NCBI GenBank assembly: GCA_022803075.1
Contig: JAFFTF010000003.1
Coordinates: 197,940-261,939, forward strand
Reading direction: 5' to 3'
Length of the DNA stretch: 64,000 bases
DNA from: Micrococcales bacterium 31B
GTDB lineage: Bacteria > Actinomycetota > Actinomycetes > Actinomycetales > Dermabacteraceae
This document shows positions 1 to 9,048 of the stretch, in pieces. The translations under genes and the position numbers were made by a program. Every line of letters starts with the position of its first letter. The stretch's first letter is position 1. The notes under the pieces are model-generated. The model was given only the letters and a program-made list of their open reading frames with translations, ran no database searches and was not told where the DNA came from.

Positions 1-44
1 CCCGCCAACGCGGGTCGCCCGACTCGTGACTTAAGACCTAGAGG

Positions 45-2003
45 CTAACTCTTCAGCCCCTGCGTGATGAGGTCCATCACCGACGAATCCGCGAGGGTCT
101 GCGTGTCGCCCACGGCCCGATTCTCGGCCACGTCACGCAGCAGGCGGCGCATAATCTTGCCGGAACGCGTCTTGGGCAACTCGGCCACCAGCATGACCTT
201 CTTGGGCTTTGCGATGGCGCCGATCTCGGTGCCCACATGCGCCCGCAGGGCCTCGCTCAGCGCCGCCCCGTCGGCCGCAGCCTCCTCGGCAAACTCCGAA
301 CGCACGATGACGAATGCCACGGGAATCTGGCCCGTCGTGGCGTCCGCGGCCCCGACCACGGCGGCCTCGGCCACCTTCGGGTGCGACACGAGGGCCGACT
401 CAATCTCGGCCGTCGACAGCCGGTGACCCGACACGTTCATGACATCGTCAACGCGGCCCAGCAGCCAAATATCGCCCTCATGGTCGAGGTTGGCGCCGTC
501 GCCCGCGAAGTACACGCCGGGGAACCGCGACCAATAGGTCTCCTTGAACCGCTCGGGATCGCCCCAGATGCCGCGCAGCATGGACGGCCACGGCTCGTCG
601 AGCACGAGGTAACCCGAGCCGGACTCCAGATGCTCGCCCGCGTCGTCAAACACGGACGCCACCACACCCGGCAGCGGCTTTTGCGCCGAACCGGGCCGGG
701 CACCGGTGATGCCGGGCAGGGGCGAAATCAGAATCGAACCCGTCTCGGTTTGCCACCAGGTGTCCACGATCGGGCAGCGATCACCGCCGATCACCCGGCG
801 GTACCAGATCCAGGCCTCGGGGTTGATGTTCTCACCCACCGACCCGAGCAGCCGCAGCGACGACAGGTCAAAGTCGGCGGGAATCTCTTCGCCCCACTTC
901 ATGAACGTGCGGATCGCCGTCGGCGCCGTATAGAGGATCGATACCCGGTACTTTTGCACGATCTCCCACCAGCGACCGCGGTGCGGCGAATCAGGGGTGC
1001 CCTCGTACAGCACCTGCGTGGCGCCGTTCGACAGGGGTCCATACGCGACGTACGAATGGCCCGTGATCCAGCCGACGTCAGCGGTGCACCAGAACACGTC
1101 GGTTTCGGGTTTGATGTCGAAAACGTTCTTGAACGAGTACGTCACCTGGGTCAGGTAGCCCCCGGTCGTATGCAAAATGCCCTTGGGCTTACCCGTCGTA
1201 CCCGAGGTGTACAAGATGAACAGCGGATGCTCGGCGTCGACCCATACGGGCTCGTGGGTGTCGCTGGCAGCAGCGAGGGCCTCGCTCCACCAGACGTCGC
1301 GACCCTCGGTCCAGGCGGTCTCCTGCCCCGTGCGACGCACCGTGAGAACGTGCTTGACCGACTCGGCGCCCTGGGCCAGGGCCTCGTCAACGGCGGGCTT
1401 CAGTGCGAACGGATTTCCGCGACGGTAGCCGCCATCGGCGGTGATGACGACCTTGGCCTCGGCGTCCTCGATGCGCGAGCGCAGGGCCTCTGCCGAGAAG
1501 CCGCCAAACACCACGGAGTGCGGGGCGCCGATGCGCGCGCACGCGAGCAGTGCGATGACCGCCTCGGGAATCATGGGCAGGTACACCGCCACCCGGTCAC
1601 CGGTCTGCACGCCCAGCGATTGCAGCACATTGGCCGCTCGCGAGACCTGATCTTGCAACTCGCGGTAGGTGAGGCTCAGGGTGTCGCCCGGCTCGCCTTC
1701 AAAGTGGATGGCTACGCGGTCACCGTGACCGGCCTCCACGTGGCGATCCACGCAGTTGTACGTGACATTCAGTTTGCCGTCGCCAAACCAGCGGGCGAAC
1801 GGCGGGTTCGACCAATCCAGCGTCTCGGTGAACGGAGTCTGCCACTCGACCAGATCGCGGGCCTGCTCGGCCCAGAAGTTCAGGCGGTCAGCCGCGGCCC
1901 GCTCATACAACTCGGGCTGCGCATTGGCCTGTGCTGCGAATTCGGGGCTTGGGGGGAACACCCGCTCCTCGTGCAGGAGGTTATCTTGAGTCTCGCTCGT
2001 CAT
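45..2003 (-). CDS. acs: Acetyl-CoA synthetase (acetate--CoA ligase, AMP-forming)
   Basis: Cytoplasmic enzyme that activates acetate with ATP and CoA to acetyl-CoA via acetyl-AMP. The 652-residue protein has the usual full length for Acs. The adenylate-forming signature [11 protein letters not shown] lies at residues 265-275, and the C-terminal motif RSGKIMRR contains Lys616, the residue that is reversibly acetylated in characterised Acs enzymes. The ATG start follows an AAAGAG ribosome-binding site. It is transcribed divergently from the OYE gene across a 267-bp gap. The acetate/cation symporter at the other end of the window would supply its substrate. Identification is secure; propionyl-CoA synthetase is the nearest alternative and is less likely given length and motifs. 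Confidence 0.96.
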   Translation of the reverse strand: MTSETQDNLLHEERVFPPSPEFAAQANAQPELYERAAADRLNFWAEQARDLVEWQTPFTETLDWSNPPFARWFGDGKLNVTYNCVDRHVEAGHGDRVAIHFEGEPGDTLSLTYRELQDQVSRAANVLQSLGVQTGDRVAVYLPMIPEAVIALLACARIGAPHSVVFGGFSAEALRSRIEDAEAKVVITADGGYRRGNPFALKPAVDEALAQGAESVKHVLTVRRTGQETAWTEGRDVWWSEALAAASDTHEPVWVDAEHPLFILYTSGTTGKPKGILHTTGGYLTQVTYSFKNVFDIKPETDVFWCTADVGWITGHSYVAYGPLSNGATQVLYEGTPDSPHRGRWWEIVQKYRVSILYTAPTAIRTFMKWGEEIPADFDLSSLRLLGSVGENINPEAWIWYRRVIGGDRCPIVDTWWQTETGSILISPLPGITGARPGSAQKPLPGVVASVFDDAGEHLESGSGYLVLDEPWPSMLRGIWGDPERFKETYWSRFPGVYFAGDGANLDHEGDIWLLGRVDDVMNVSGHRLSTAEIESALVSHPKVAEAAVVGAADATTGQIPVAFVIVRSEFAEEAAADGAALSEALRAHVGTEIGAIAKPKKVMLVAELPKTRSGKIMRRLLRDVAENRAVGDTQTLADSSVMDLITQGLKS

Positions 2004-2270
2004 TGTGCTGCTCTTTCATGCGTGAAGTGAAGAAGTCACGGAACATCGAGACGCCGCTTGCCCCCGCAAACGGCGTCGGCTTTGGTGCCGCTCGCCACCC
2101 ACCGTCAACGCACGAGCCGCAAGCATCGTCGCTGGCCTCGTGCCGTCACGTGGTGGGTGCGCGGGCCGATTCGGTCCGCTCCTTAAATCTAGCGACTTTT
2201 CGCGGGGCCTCGTGTCGGCACTCACATTTCGGTGCGAAATAGTTTGCACGCCGCGCGCGTTGAAACGTTT
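2004..2270. promoter_or_regulatory. Divergent acs / OYE intergenic region with small dyads
   Basis: This 267-bp gap must hold the promoters of both flanking genes. Visible structure: ATTTCG-GTG-CGAAAT at 2226-2240, a 6-bp dyad about 30 bp before the OYE start, and a longer-range inverted pair CACCCACC (2096-2103) / GGTGGGTG (2153-2160). I could not assign a convincing -35/-10 pair. The dyads may be operators, but that is inference. Confidence 0.3.
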
Positions 2271-3350
2271 ATGTCGCTACTCTTCAGCCCCGTCAAGCTC
2301 GGCAACCTCACCGTCAAGAACCGCATCTGGCTCGCGCCCATGTGTCAATACAGCTGCTTTGCCGGCGACGGCGTGCCCACCGATTGGCACCTGCAACATC
2401 TCGGCGCCAGAGCGGCCGGAGGTTTCGGCCTGGTCATCAGCGAGGCCGCCGCCGTGGTCCCCGAGGGGCGCATCTCGCCCGAGGACGCGGGCCTGTGGAA
2501 CGACACCCAGGCCACCGCCTGGAAGCGCATCAATGACTTCATCCACAGCCAAAACGCCCTTTCCGGGGTGCAGCTCGCTCATGCGGGCCGCAAGGCCTCG
2601 ACGCGCTCCTGGATCGCCGACGTGCCCGGAGTCGCTACCGCCGCGGAGGGCGGTTGGACCCCGGTCGCGCCGAGCGCCATCCCCCACCCCGACTGCCATC
2701 CCGAGCCGCACGTCCTCTCGACCGAAGAGGTCCGCGACATTCCGCGCCAGTTCGCCGCGTCCGCCCGCCTCGCCCGCGACGCCGCCTTCGATGTCGTCGA
2801 GATCCACGCGGCACACGGCTATCTGTTGCATGAGTTCATGTCGCCGCTCTCCAACACTCGCGACGACGAGTACGGCGGAAGCCTCGAGAACAGAATCCGA
2901 CTGACGCTCGAGGTGGTTGACGCCGTGCGCGAGGTCTGGGGCGATCGGCCCCTTATCGTGCGCATCTCGGCGACCGACTGGGTCGAGGGCGGCTGGGACC
3001 TCGAGGGCTCGGTGGCGCTTTCGCGTGAGCTCAAGGCCCACGGGGTTCACCTCGTGCACGTCTCGACGGGCGGCAACGTCAACGCCGAGATCCCCGTCGG
3101 CCCCCTCTACCAGGTCGAGTTCGCCGCCCGCATCCGGGCCGAGGCCGGCATCGCGACGGCCGCCGTCGGACTCATCACCACCCCCGCCGAAGCCGAAGGC
3201 GTGCTGGAGCGCGGCGAGGCCGACGTCGTGGCCATTGCGCGTGCCGCCCTGCGCGAACCCTCGTGGCCACTGCGGGCCGCCTTTGAACTCGGTGACCAGC
3301 CAGAATACCCGCGACAGTACGAGCGCGGCCCGTGGCGCCGCCCGGCCTAA
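2271..3350 (+). CDS. NADH:flavin oxidoreductase, Old Yellow Enzyme family (YqjM-like)
   Basis: FMN-dependent TIM-barrel ene-reductase expected to reduce activated C=C bonds using NAD(P)H. The start was set at ATG 2271 (MSLLFSPVKLG), because the in-frame GTG at 2232 adds 13 residues that do not fit the family. This gives 359 residues, close to YqjM-class OYEs. Visible family landmarks are the N-terminal NRIWLAPMCQYS, the HAAHGYLLHEF segment near the middle with the substrate-binding His pair, and the GGSLENRIRL motif typical of the class. The gene stands alone, divergent from acs and convergent with sdaA, with a strong hairpin after its stop. The physiological substrate is not deducible. Confidence 0.9.
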   Translation: MSLLFSPVKLGNLTVKNRIWLAPMCQYSCFAGDGVPTDWHLQHLGARAAGGFGLVISEAAAVVPEGRISPEDAGLWNDTQATAWKRINDFIHSQNALSGVQLAHAGRKASTRSWIADVPGVATAAEGGWTPVAPSAIPHPDCHPEPHVLSTEEVRDIPRQFAASARLARDAAFDVVEIHAAHGYLLHEFMSPLSNTRDDEYGGSLENRIRLTLEVVDAVREVWGDRPLIVRISATDWVEGGWDLEGSVALSRELKAHGVHLVHVSTGGNVNAEIPVGPLYQVEFAARIRAEAGIATAAVGLITTPAEAEGVLERGEADVVAIARAALREPSWPLRAAFELGDQPEYPRQYERGPWRRPA

Positions 3351-3370
3351 GCGCCGCCGCTCAATAACTC

Positions 3371-3419
3371 GGACGCCCCGGGGGCCCGCTGGTTGCGCCA
3401 GCCCGCCCCCGGGGCGTCC
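3371..3419. terminator. Bidirectional terminator between OYE gene and sdaA
   Basis: A perfect 15-bp inverted repeat, GGACGCCCCGGGGGC (3371-3385) and its complement (3405-3419), with an inner GCTGG/CCAGC pairing. It sits between two convergent genes, so it can serve both. There is no long U tract. Confidence 0.8.
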
Positions 3420-3439
3420 CCCCATTCACACGAGGGGTC

Positions 3440-4822
3440 TCAGCACTCCACGACGTTGACGGCGAGACCGCCCATCGCGGTCTCCTTGTACTTGCTGCTC
3501 ATGTCGAGGCCGGTTTGGCGCATGGTCTCGATGACCGTATCGAGGCTCACGAGGTGGGTACCGTCGCCCCGCAACGCCATGCGCGCCGCAGTGATGGCCT
3601 TCGTCGCGGCGATACCGTTGCGCTCGATGCAGGGCACCTGCACGAGACCGCCCACGGGGTCGCACGTAAGACCCAGGTTGTGCTCCATCGCGATCTCAGC
3701 CGCGTTCTCGCATTGGTCCGGCGTGCCGCCCAGCAGTTCTGCGAACGCGCCAGCCGCCATCGACGAGGCGGAGCCCACCTCACCCTGACAGCCCACTTCG
3801 GCACCCGAGATGCTCGCGCGCTCCTTATAGATGGAGCCGATCGCGGCCGCCGTCAGCAGGTACCTCTCGATGCCCTCGCCACCCAGGTCGGGCATGGTTT
3901 TCAGCGCATAGAACAGCACGGCCGGCACGATACCGGCGGCCCCGTTGGTAGGGGCAGTGACCACGCGGCCACCGGCCGCGTTCTGTTCGTTGACGGCCAT
4001 GGCGGCGAGGATCGCCCAGTCTAAGTCGTGCAGCGGGGCGCCCTGCTCGATCTCGGCATTCAACTGCTCAAACCACGTGCTCGCGCGCCGCCGCACCTTG
4101 AGGTTGCCCGGGAGGTACCCGTGCGTGCGGCAACCCGCCTCGATGCATTCGCTCATGACCTGCCAAATCTGCCCGAGCCGCGCGGAGACTTCGTCCCGGC
4201 TGCGCAGGGCCACCTCGTTAGCGAGGGCCACGTCGCTGATGCGCATGCCCTGTTCGAGGCAGATCTGGATCAATTCAGCCGCCGAACTATACGGGTGAGG
4301 CAGGTCAACGTCTCCCGAGGTGGGCACCACGTCGAACTCGGCCTCGGTCACCACAAAACCTCCGCCCACCGAATAGTAGGTCTCGTGGGCTATCTCGCGT
4401 TCGTCACTCACCGCGTACGCCGTGAAGCGCAGTCCATTGGGGTGCCGCGGCAGGATAGTGAGCGGATGCTGCACGATACCCGCCTCGCACAGTTCGATGC
4501 GATGCCCGCTACCTGCGAGATCGAGCGTTTTGCTCTGCTCAATGTCTGCGAGGCACGCCCACCCCACCTCGGGATCGAGGGATTCGGGCGCGAAGCCCGC
4601 GAGGCCAAGCAAGATGGCCCCGAACGTACCGTGCCCGGCGCCCGTGGCGGCGAGCGAACCGTACGCGTGGACCTCGACGTGGGCGACCTCCGCGAGGGAC
4701 GCGTCGCCGAGTTCGTGGCGCACGAGGTCAACGAACCGTCGGGCCGCGCGCATGGGGCCGACGGTGTGCGAACTCGAGGGGCCGATGCCGATCGAAAATA
4801 AATCAAAAACGCTAACGGGCAT
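3440..4822 (-). CDS. sdaA: L-serine ammonia-lyase (single-chain L-serine dehydratase)
   Basis: Iron-sulfur enzyme deaminating L-serine to pyruvate and ammonia in the cytoplasm. The 460-residue single polypeptide carries both the beta-type N-terminal part (SVFDLFSIGIGPSSSHTVGP) and the alpha-type C-terminal part (EVGCQGEVGSASSMAAG, then LTCDPVGGLVQVPCIERN), whose cysteines bind the 4Fe-4S cluster. Start chosen at ATG 4822, preceded by AAGGA at proper spacing; upstream in-frame codons extend into Arg-rich sequence with no family resemblance. It stands alone. Together with the glycine-cleavage genes 11 kb away it indicates active serine/glycine catabolism, although the two loci share no visible control element. 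Confidence 0.95.
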   Translation of the reverse strand: MPVSVFDLFSIGIGPSSSHTVGPMRAARRFVDLVRHELGDASLAEVAHVEVHAYGSLAATGAGHGTFGAILLGLAGFAPESLDPEVGWACLADIEQSKTLDLAGSGHRIELCEAGIVQHPLTILPRHPNGLRFTAYAVSDEREIAHETYYSVGGGFVVTEAEFDVVPTSGDVDLPHPYSSAAELIQICLEQGMRISDVALANEVALRSRDEVSARLGQIWQVMSECIEAGCRTHGYLPGNLKVRRRASTWFEQLNAEIEQGAPLHDLDWAILAAMAVNEQNAAGGRVVTAPTNGAAGIVPAVLFYALKTMPDLGGEGIERYLLTAAAIGSIYKERASISGAEVGCQGEVGSASSMAAGAFAELLGGTPDQCENAAEIAMEHNLGLTCDPVGGLVQVPCIERNGIAATKAITAARMALRGDGTHLVSLDTVIETMRQTGLDMSSKYKETAMGGLAVNVVEC

Positions 4823-5022
4823 GGGATTCCTTGTGCCGGTCGTGTGGTGAATGCGGCGGCGCTGCCGCGGGTGCCGGTTGGTGAGGCGCGCGCGTCGTCG
4901 GCACGCCGGTGCGCTCGGCACCTGCCTCCTCGCGGCCACTGTACCGGATTCCGCTGCGCACGGTGGCCGCGCCGGAAGTGAGAATCGCCGCGTTGGCGAG
5001 GTTTACGGGGGCCGGGTTCGCG

Positions 5023-5973
5023 TTAGGAGCGCGCCAGTGCAGACTCGGCTGACTCGGCTACGGCGTCGGCGGCATCGCGCAGGTCCTCGATGATTCCCTT
5101 GTATATGCGGTTCGCCTCGTGCATCGTGAGCCGCGAGCGTTGGGTGCGGCGGCGGGCCACGGCCAGCCTGTCCGCCGTGTCGTTGAGGGGGTCGCCGCTG
5201 TGGCCGCGCACCCATTCGATGCGCACGACACGCCCCTCGCACAGCGAGACAATGTCGCGCACGACGGCCTCGACCGGGGCGCTCCAGCCGCGCGATGCTG
5301 CCAGCCCGCACGTGCGGGCCTGCCGAATGCGACTCACCGAGGTAAACGAATCAGTCTGGATCACGAGGGCGCTCTCGTTCTCCCACGTGCGCAACGCCAG
5401 CTCTATGGCATGCAGTTCGCCGAGCAGAATGTCGTTCGCGCTCTCCAAATACGAGGAGCGGTAACGACCGTTTTCTGAAACGCAGGCGATTCCGACGCCG
5501 TGGCTGCCCGTCTGCAGAGAGGCGTCCGTGGCTACCCGTAGGGGTCGCCGCACGCGTAGTTGATGCATGCGCTGCTGGCACAGGTGGCGAGCGAGCGCCG
5601 AGATGTCGCGATGTGTGGCCGGCAGTCGCTCGGTGTGCACCTCAAGCGGAAACTGGGTCAGGGCCAGGGCCTGGGCCGCCGGGTGGTGCAGCGCTATGTC
5701 GATGACGTCGCCGGCCTCCCGCGCGGCGTCAATCAGGTGCCGCACCTCGTCTAATTGCAGGGCGAACGAATGGCCCTCCTGCGGATGCGGCCGCACCGAT
5801 ACCCGCACATGCTGAAACTCGTTTTCGTCGGTGGTCACCGACGCCACGACCACGCGGTCGAGGTGGGGTACGAAGCCCGAATGCACCGAGGCACGCAAGA
5901 GGTGTCTGCGGCGCTGGGGTTTCGACGGAGCGTGAAACTTCGTTTCTATTTCACGCGGTGAGGGGACCCGCAT
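5023..5973 (-). CDS. RNase H-fold protein with an unrecognised N-terminal half
   Basis: The C-terminal part (about residues 144-270) is an RNase HI-type domain with all four acidic catalytic positions: Asp150 (VATDAS), Glu186 (GELHAIEL), Asp208 (IQTDS) and Asp268 (LNDTAD), plus the RGHSGDPLN segment that follows the last strand. It probably cleaves RNA in RNA/DNA hybrids. The first roughly 140 residues are basic then mixed alpha/beta and match nothing I recognise; they are not the short hybrid-binding domain of eukaryote-type RNase HI. The start was set at ATG 5973, which has a strong GGAGGTG Shine-Dalgarno; an in-frame TTG at 5991 has none. After the catalytic domain comes a helical tail of about 45 residues. 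The gene is monocistronic, and its substrate is unknown. Confidence 0.75.
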   Translation of the reverse strand: MRVPSPREIETKFHAPSKPQRRRHLLRASVHSGFVPHLDRVVVASVTTDENEFQHVRVSVRPHPQEGHSFALQLDEVRHLIDAAREAGDVIDIALHHPAAQALALTQFPLEVHTERLPATHRDISALARHLCQQRMHQLRVRRPLRVATDASLQTGSHGVGIACVSENGRYRSSYLESANDILLGELHAIELALRTWENESALVIQTDSFTSVSRIRQARTCGLAASRGWSAPVEAVVRDIVSLCEGRVVRIEWVRGHSGDPLNDTADRLAVARRRTQRSRLTMHEANRIYKGIIEDLRDAADAVAESAESALARS

Positions 5974-6109
5974 GACACCTCCAATCGCCAAAGTTAGCCA
6001 CGGCTAGCGCCAAACAGCCGCTGTGATGCAACCCATTTGCCACTCCCATCACGCTTCATTACGCGCTGCAACTAAGCGTAGCAATCTGCTCCGCCGCCGC
6101 ACCTCCGTT

Positions 6110-7072
6110 TCAATCCGATAACAAAAAGTAACCATTTCTAGCTGCCCAGCCGTCGCTCCGAGCACATTCCATGACCAAATCGTGGAGGCGCGAGCGCGAC
6201 TCCAACGTCTCGACGTCGTACGGGGGCCGCACTCGAAAGGCAAAGTACACGGCATCGTGTGTGGCCTCGACCGGATCACCGCACAGGGTCCAGCGACGCG
6301 CGAACTCCGCGAGATTGGTGCCCGGCAGCCGCGAGATCAACAACGGGTTCAGCAGCCACGAGAAACACGTGGCGTAGCAGGGTGACGCGCCGAACACACG
6401 CGGGAAAAACTCGGCCGCGAGCGCCACGGACTGGTCCACCGCAGCCACCTCGAGTGGACCGGATTCGGGGATGTGGCAGGCCAAAACCGCCCCGCCCGGC
6501 TGCCGCACCTCGGGGGGATACCCGGCCACCGTGGCGTCCGACTGTTCAAGCGCCCATTGCAGGCGACCCAGCACGAACATGGGCAAGAAGATGCCGTTTG
6601 CCACCCAGTGAAAGTTCTCGCAACCCGCCTCGCCATACACGCGTTCGTGCAGGTGAACCTGGCGGCCTAGGTCGTCGCAGGTCGCGTCGATGATCTCGGC
6701 CTCGATGCCCCACGCGCGCCACTCGCCGAGCACCGCGGGCAGTTGCAGGGCCAGCGCGGCAAGGGGAGTCACGCCGTGACCGAGCTGATCGGGGTGGGCC
6801 CAGCGGGCCCTCCAGGCCGCCAGCGTTGCGGCGACCTCGCCGGTGCGCGCGAGCGGCTCCCCGGGCCGCACCAGCAGCCCCGCCAGCCCGGACGCCGCGG
6901 TGGCCACGCGCTCGCGCTCGGCCAGACCCGCCGCCCCCAATCGGCGCGCGAGATCGGCAGTGAGGTGGTCGGGCGCGTGGAGCGGGGCGAGGATTGCGCT
7001 CCAGGTGGCCGCGTCGGGCCACGAGCTCACGTCGATAGGGTCGGGGTTGGGGTCGGGGTGCACGGGAGTCAC
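6110..7072 (-). CDS. Acyltransferase domain-containing protein (NAT_N / GNAT_C-like)
   Basis: A 320-residue cytoplasmic protein with no signal or membrane segment. It resembles the actinobacterial acyltransferase domain-containing family with an N-terminal helical NAT_N-like part and a C-terminal GNAT-like fold. The family-type landmarks seen are LGRLQWALEQ, the phrase LACHIPESGPL and the downstream AEFFPRVFG / CYATCFSWLL segments. Acyl donor and acceptor are unknown. Start GTG 7072 follows GAGGC. The gene is divergent from the DEAD-box helicase, and a duplicated 16-bp element lies in the gap just before its start. The family call rests on recalled motifs rather than a search, so the fold assignment is moderate. 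Confidence 0.65.
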   Translation of the reverse strand: MTPVHPDPNPDPIDVSSWPDAATWSAILAPLHAPDHLTADLARRLGAAGLAERERVATAASGLAGLLVRPGEPLARTGEVAATLAAWRARWAHPDQLGHGVTPLAALALQLPAVLGEWRAWGIEAEIIDATCDDLGRQVHLHERVYGEAGCENFHWVANGIFLPMFVLGRLQWALEQSDATVAGYPPEVRQPGGAVLACHIPESGPLEVAAVDQSVALAAEFFPRVFGASPCYATCFSWLLNPLLISRLPGTNLAEFARRWTLCGDPVEATHDAVYFAFRVRPPYDVETLESRSRLHDLVMECARSDGWAARNGYFLLSD

Positions 7073-7094
7073 GCTGCCTCGATTCGGGTTTGCT

Positions 7095-7126
7095 GGCTCG
7101 GTATGCGCGGGGCTCGGTATGCGCGG
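7095..7126. repeat. Perfect 2 x 16 bp tandem repeat in a divergent promoter region
   Basis: GGCTCGGTATGCGCGG occurs twice back to back (7095-7110 and 7111-7126), about 25 bp upstream of the acyltransferase start and 130 bp upstream of the helicase start. It could be a duplicated operator or a replication-slippage duplication; sequence alone does not decide. Confidence 0.7.
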
Positions 7127-7257
7127 CCCGCGTGACGTGCGGAATCACTCGCGAGGCGAGCCCCGCGGCTGCACGCGCACGGCAGATAGCCCTTAAACTT
7201 AACGCGTCGCGGGTTGCATTACACCTCCCTCGAGAATCTCAAGAGAAAAGAATTTCC

Positions 7258-8964
7258 ATGTCTCCACGCGCCAAGCGTCCCAGCGGGCTGCCCTTCTACG
7301 AATTGCCGCTGCCCGGAGAGCTTGTCGACGCACTTGAGCAGCGGGGCCTGACGCGGGCCTTCGACATTCAGGCCGCGGCCCTCCCCGATGCGCTTGCGGG
7401 CCTCGACGTGCTCGGCCAGGCGGCCACCGGCTCGGGCAAGACTCTTGCCTTCGGGCTCGCAGTACTGTCGCGTCTGCGCCACCGTCGCGCCCACCCGGGC
7501 CGCCCGCTCGCGGTGATCCTCACCCCCACGCGCGAACTAGCCATGCAGGTCAGCGACGTGCTCACGCCCCTCGCGCGGCTCGTGCAGGTGCGCAACCAAT
7601 TGGTCTCAGGCGGCATGAACATCGACAAGCAGGGCACCATCGTGGGCCGTGGTGTCGAAATGGTCGTGGGCACCCCCGGTCGCGTGCTCGAGCTCATGAA
7701 ACTGGGCAAGATGCGCCTCATGGACGCCGAAATGGTCGTCATTGACGAGGCCGATCACATGGCCGAACTGGGCTTCATCGACGACCTTCGCCGCATCCTC
7801 GACGCCACCCCCAAGGGCGGCCAACGACTGCTGTTTTCGGCCACCCTGGGCGGCGAAGTCAGCCGCCTCGCCGACGACTACCTGACCCGACCGGTACTGC
7901 ACGACGTGACCGGCGGCCAAAAGAGCGCGGGCCACATCACCCACCACATCTTGCACGTCAGCCCCGAAGACAAGGTCGAGGTGACGGCCTGGATCGCGAA
8001 CCGTCGCGGCCAGACCATGATGTTCGCCCGTACCCAACTCGGTGCGGACCGCATTGCGGAGCAGTTACAGCAGGCCGGCATCGCCGCGTCCAGCATTCAC
8101 GGCGCGAAACAGCAAGGCCTGCGCAATGCCATCATCGAGGCGTTCCGCGCCGGTGACGTGCGGGTACTCGTCGCGACGGATGTGCTCGCTCGGGGCATCG
8201 ACCTCACGAGCGTCTCGCTCGTCGTGCACGTCGACCCGCCCAAGTCGAGCACCGACTACGTGCACCGCTCGGGCCGCACCGGTCGCGCGGGCGCCGCTGG
8301 CACCGTCATCACCCTCGCACTCCCCCATCACCTCGACGACGTGCGTGCCATGGTCGAGGCGACGGGTTCGCGGGCGCATGAGATTGTGCGCGACGACGAG
8401 GACCCGGAGCGCACCGAACTGCACGAGTTCACCGGTTCGCGACGGCCCACCTATCGCGCCGTGCCCGACCCGGCCGTTGCCGCCCTCGAGGTCGGCATGG
8501 GTGGTCGCAGCGCCGGCCGTCTCACGCAGGCCGAGCGGCGCGGTCGCGAGCAGATCGAAGCGCGCCGCGAAGAACGCGAACGCAGCCAGGTGCGCGGTCT
8601 CGGCACCCTGGCCGACCGCGCGTCCGATACCGACGCCGAGGCCAGCGAATCGGGCCGGACGCAGCGTCCCTCCCGCGGCTCTCGGCCCACTCCCAGCGGG
8701 GGCGGTAAGCCGCGCACGACGGCCGAGCGCATCGCCGCGGCCAAGGAGCGCGACCGGATTCGCCGCGAGGAGCGCGAGAAAGAGGAGAGCGCCAAGCGCG
8801 GAGCGCCCGCTCCCCTGTCGCGGCTCACCAAGGTCAATCAAAAGCGCGGTCGGCCCAAGCGCGTGAACCCGCTGGCAAAGGGTCGGCGTGCCCAGCGCGG
8901 CGGCAGCCACGTTGAGTCGTGGCATCGTCACGACCAGGGCGGTAAGGGTCGCGGCGGTCGCTAG
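7258..8964 (+). CDS. DEAD/DEAH-box ATP-dependent RNA helicase
   Basis: 568-residue RNA helicase. Core motifs appear in order: Q-motif region (FDIQAAALPDAL), motif I AATGSGKT, Ia PTRELA, Ib TPGR, II DEAD, III SAT, and VI HRSGRTGRAG. The helicase core ends near residue 370. The remaining roughly 200 residues form a charged Arg/Glu/Lys-rich disordered tail with a basic end, typical of RNA-chaperone helicases. The start was set at ATG 7258 (MSPRAKRPSG), because the longer open frame runs into non-coding upstream DNA. A perfect 18-bp hairpin follows the stop. A role in ribosome assembly or mRNA decay is likely from the family; which one is not clear. Confidence 0.93.
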   Translation: MSPRAKRPSGLPFYELPLPGELVDALEQRGLTRAFDIQAAALPDALAGLDVLGQAATGSGKTLAFGLAVLSRLRHRRAHPGRPLAVILTPTRELAMQVSDVLTPLARLVQVRNQLVSGGMNIDKQGTIVGRGVEMVVGTPGRVLELMKLGKMRLMDAEMVVIDEADHMAELGFIDDLRRILDATPKGGQRLLFSATLGGEVSRLADDYLTRPVLHDVTGGQKSAGHITHHILHVSPEDKVEVTAWIANRRGQTMMFARTQLGADRIAEQLQQAGIAASSIHGAKQQGLRNAIIEAFRAGDVRVLVATDVLARGIDLTSVSLVVHVDPPKSSTDYVHRSGRTGRAGAAGTVITLALPHHLDDVRAMVEATGSRAHEIVRDDEDPERTELHEFTGSRRPTYRAVPDPAVAALEVGMGGRSAGRLTQAERRGREQIEARREERERSQVRGLGTLADRASDTDAEASESGRTQRPSRGSRPTPSGGGKPRTTAERIAAAKERDRIRREEREKEESAKRGAPAPLSRLTKVNQKRGRPKRVNPLAKGRRAQRGGSHVESWHRHDQGGKGRGGR

Positions 8965-9004
8965 GGGTTCGCTGCTTCGCGGCGCGTTAATCGGCGATCG
9001 ACCC

Positions 9005-9044
9005 CCGCGGGGCTCCCACCGATATGTCGGTGGGAGCCCCGCGG
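9005..9044. terminator. Bidirectional terminator (18-bp perfect stem)
   Basis: CCGCGGGGCTCCCACCGA (9005-9022) and its exact complement (9027-9044) with a 4-nt loop TATG, between the convergent helicase and SGNH-hydrolase genes. Confidence 0.88.
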
Positions 9045-9048
9045 CGTC

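Noticed and set aside
1-14. CCCGC-CAAC-GCGGG hairpin at the left edge as the acs terminator
   Set aside because: Only a 5-bp stem, 30 bp from the stop and cut by the window edge; not enough to call.
237-2030. Long open frame on the plus strand opposite acs
   Set aside because: It is antisense to a highly conserved gene, has Arg/Gly/His-rich low-information sequence and no family resemblance. It arises from the GC-skewed codon use of acs.
4823-5022. Possible serine- or glycine-responsive RNA upstream of sdaA
   Set aside because: No glycine-aptamer consensus or other known riboswitch core is visible there.
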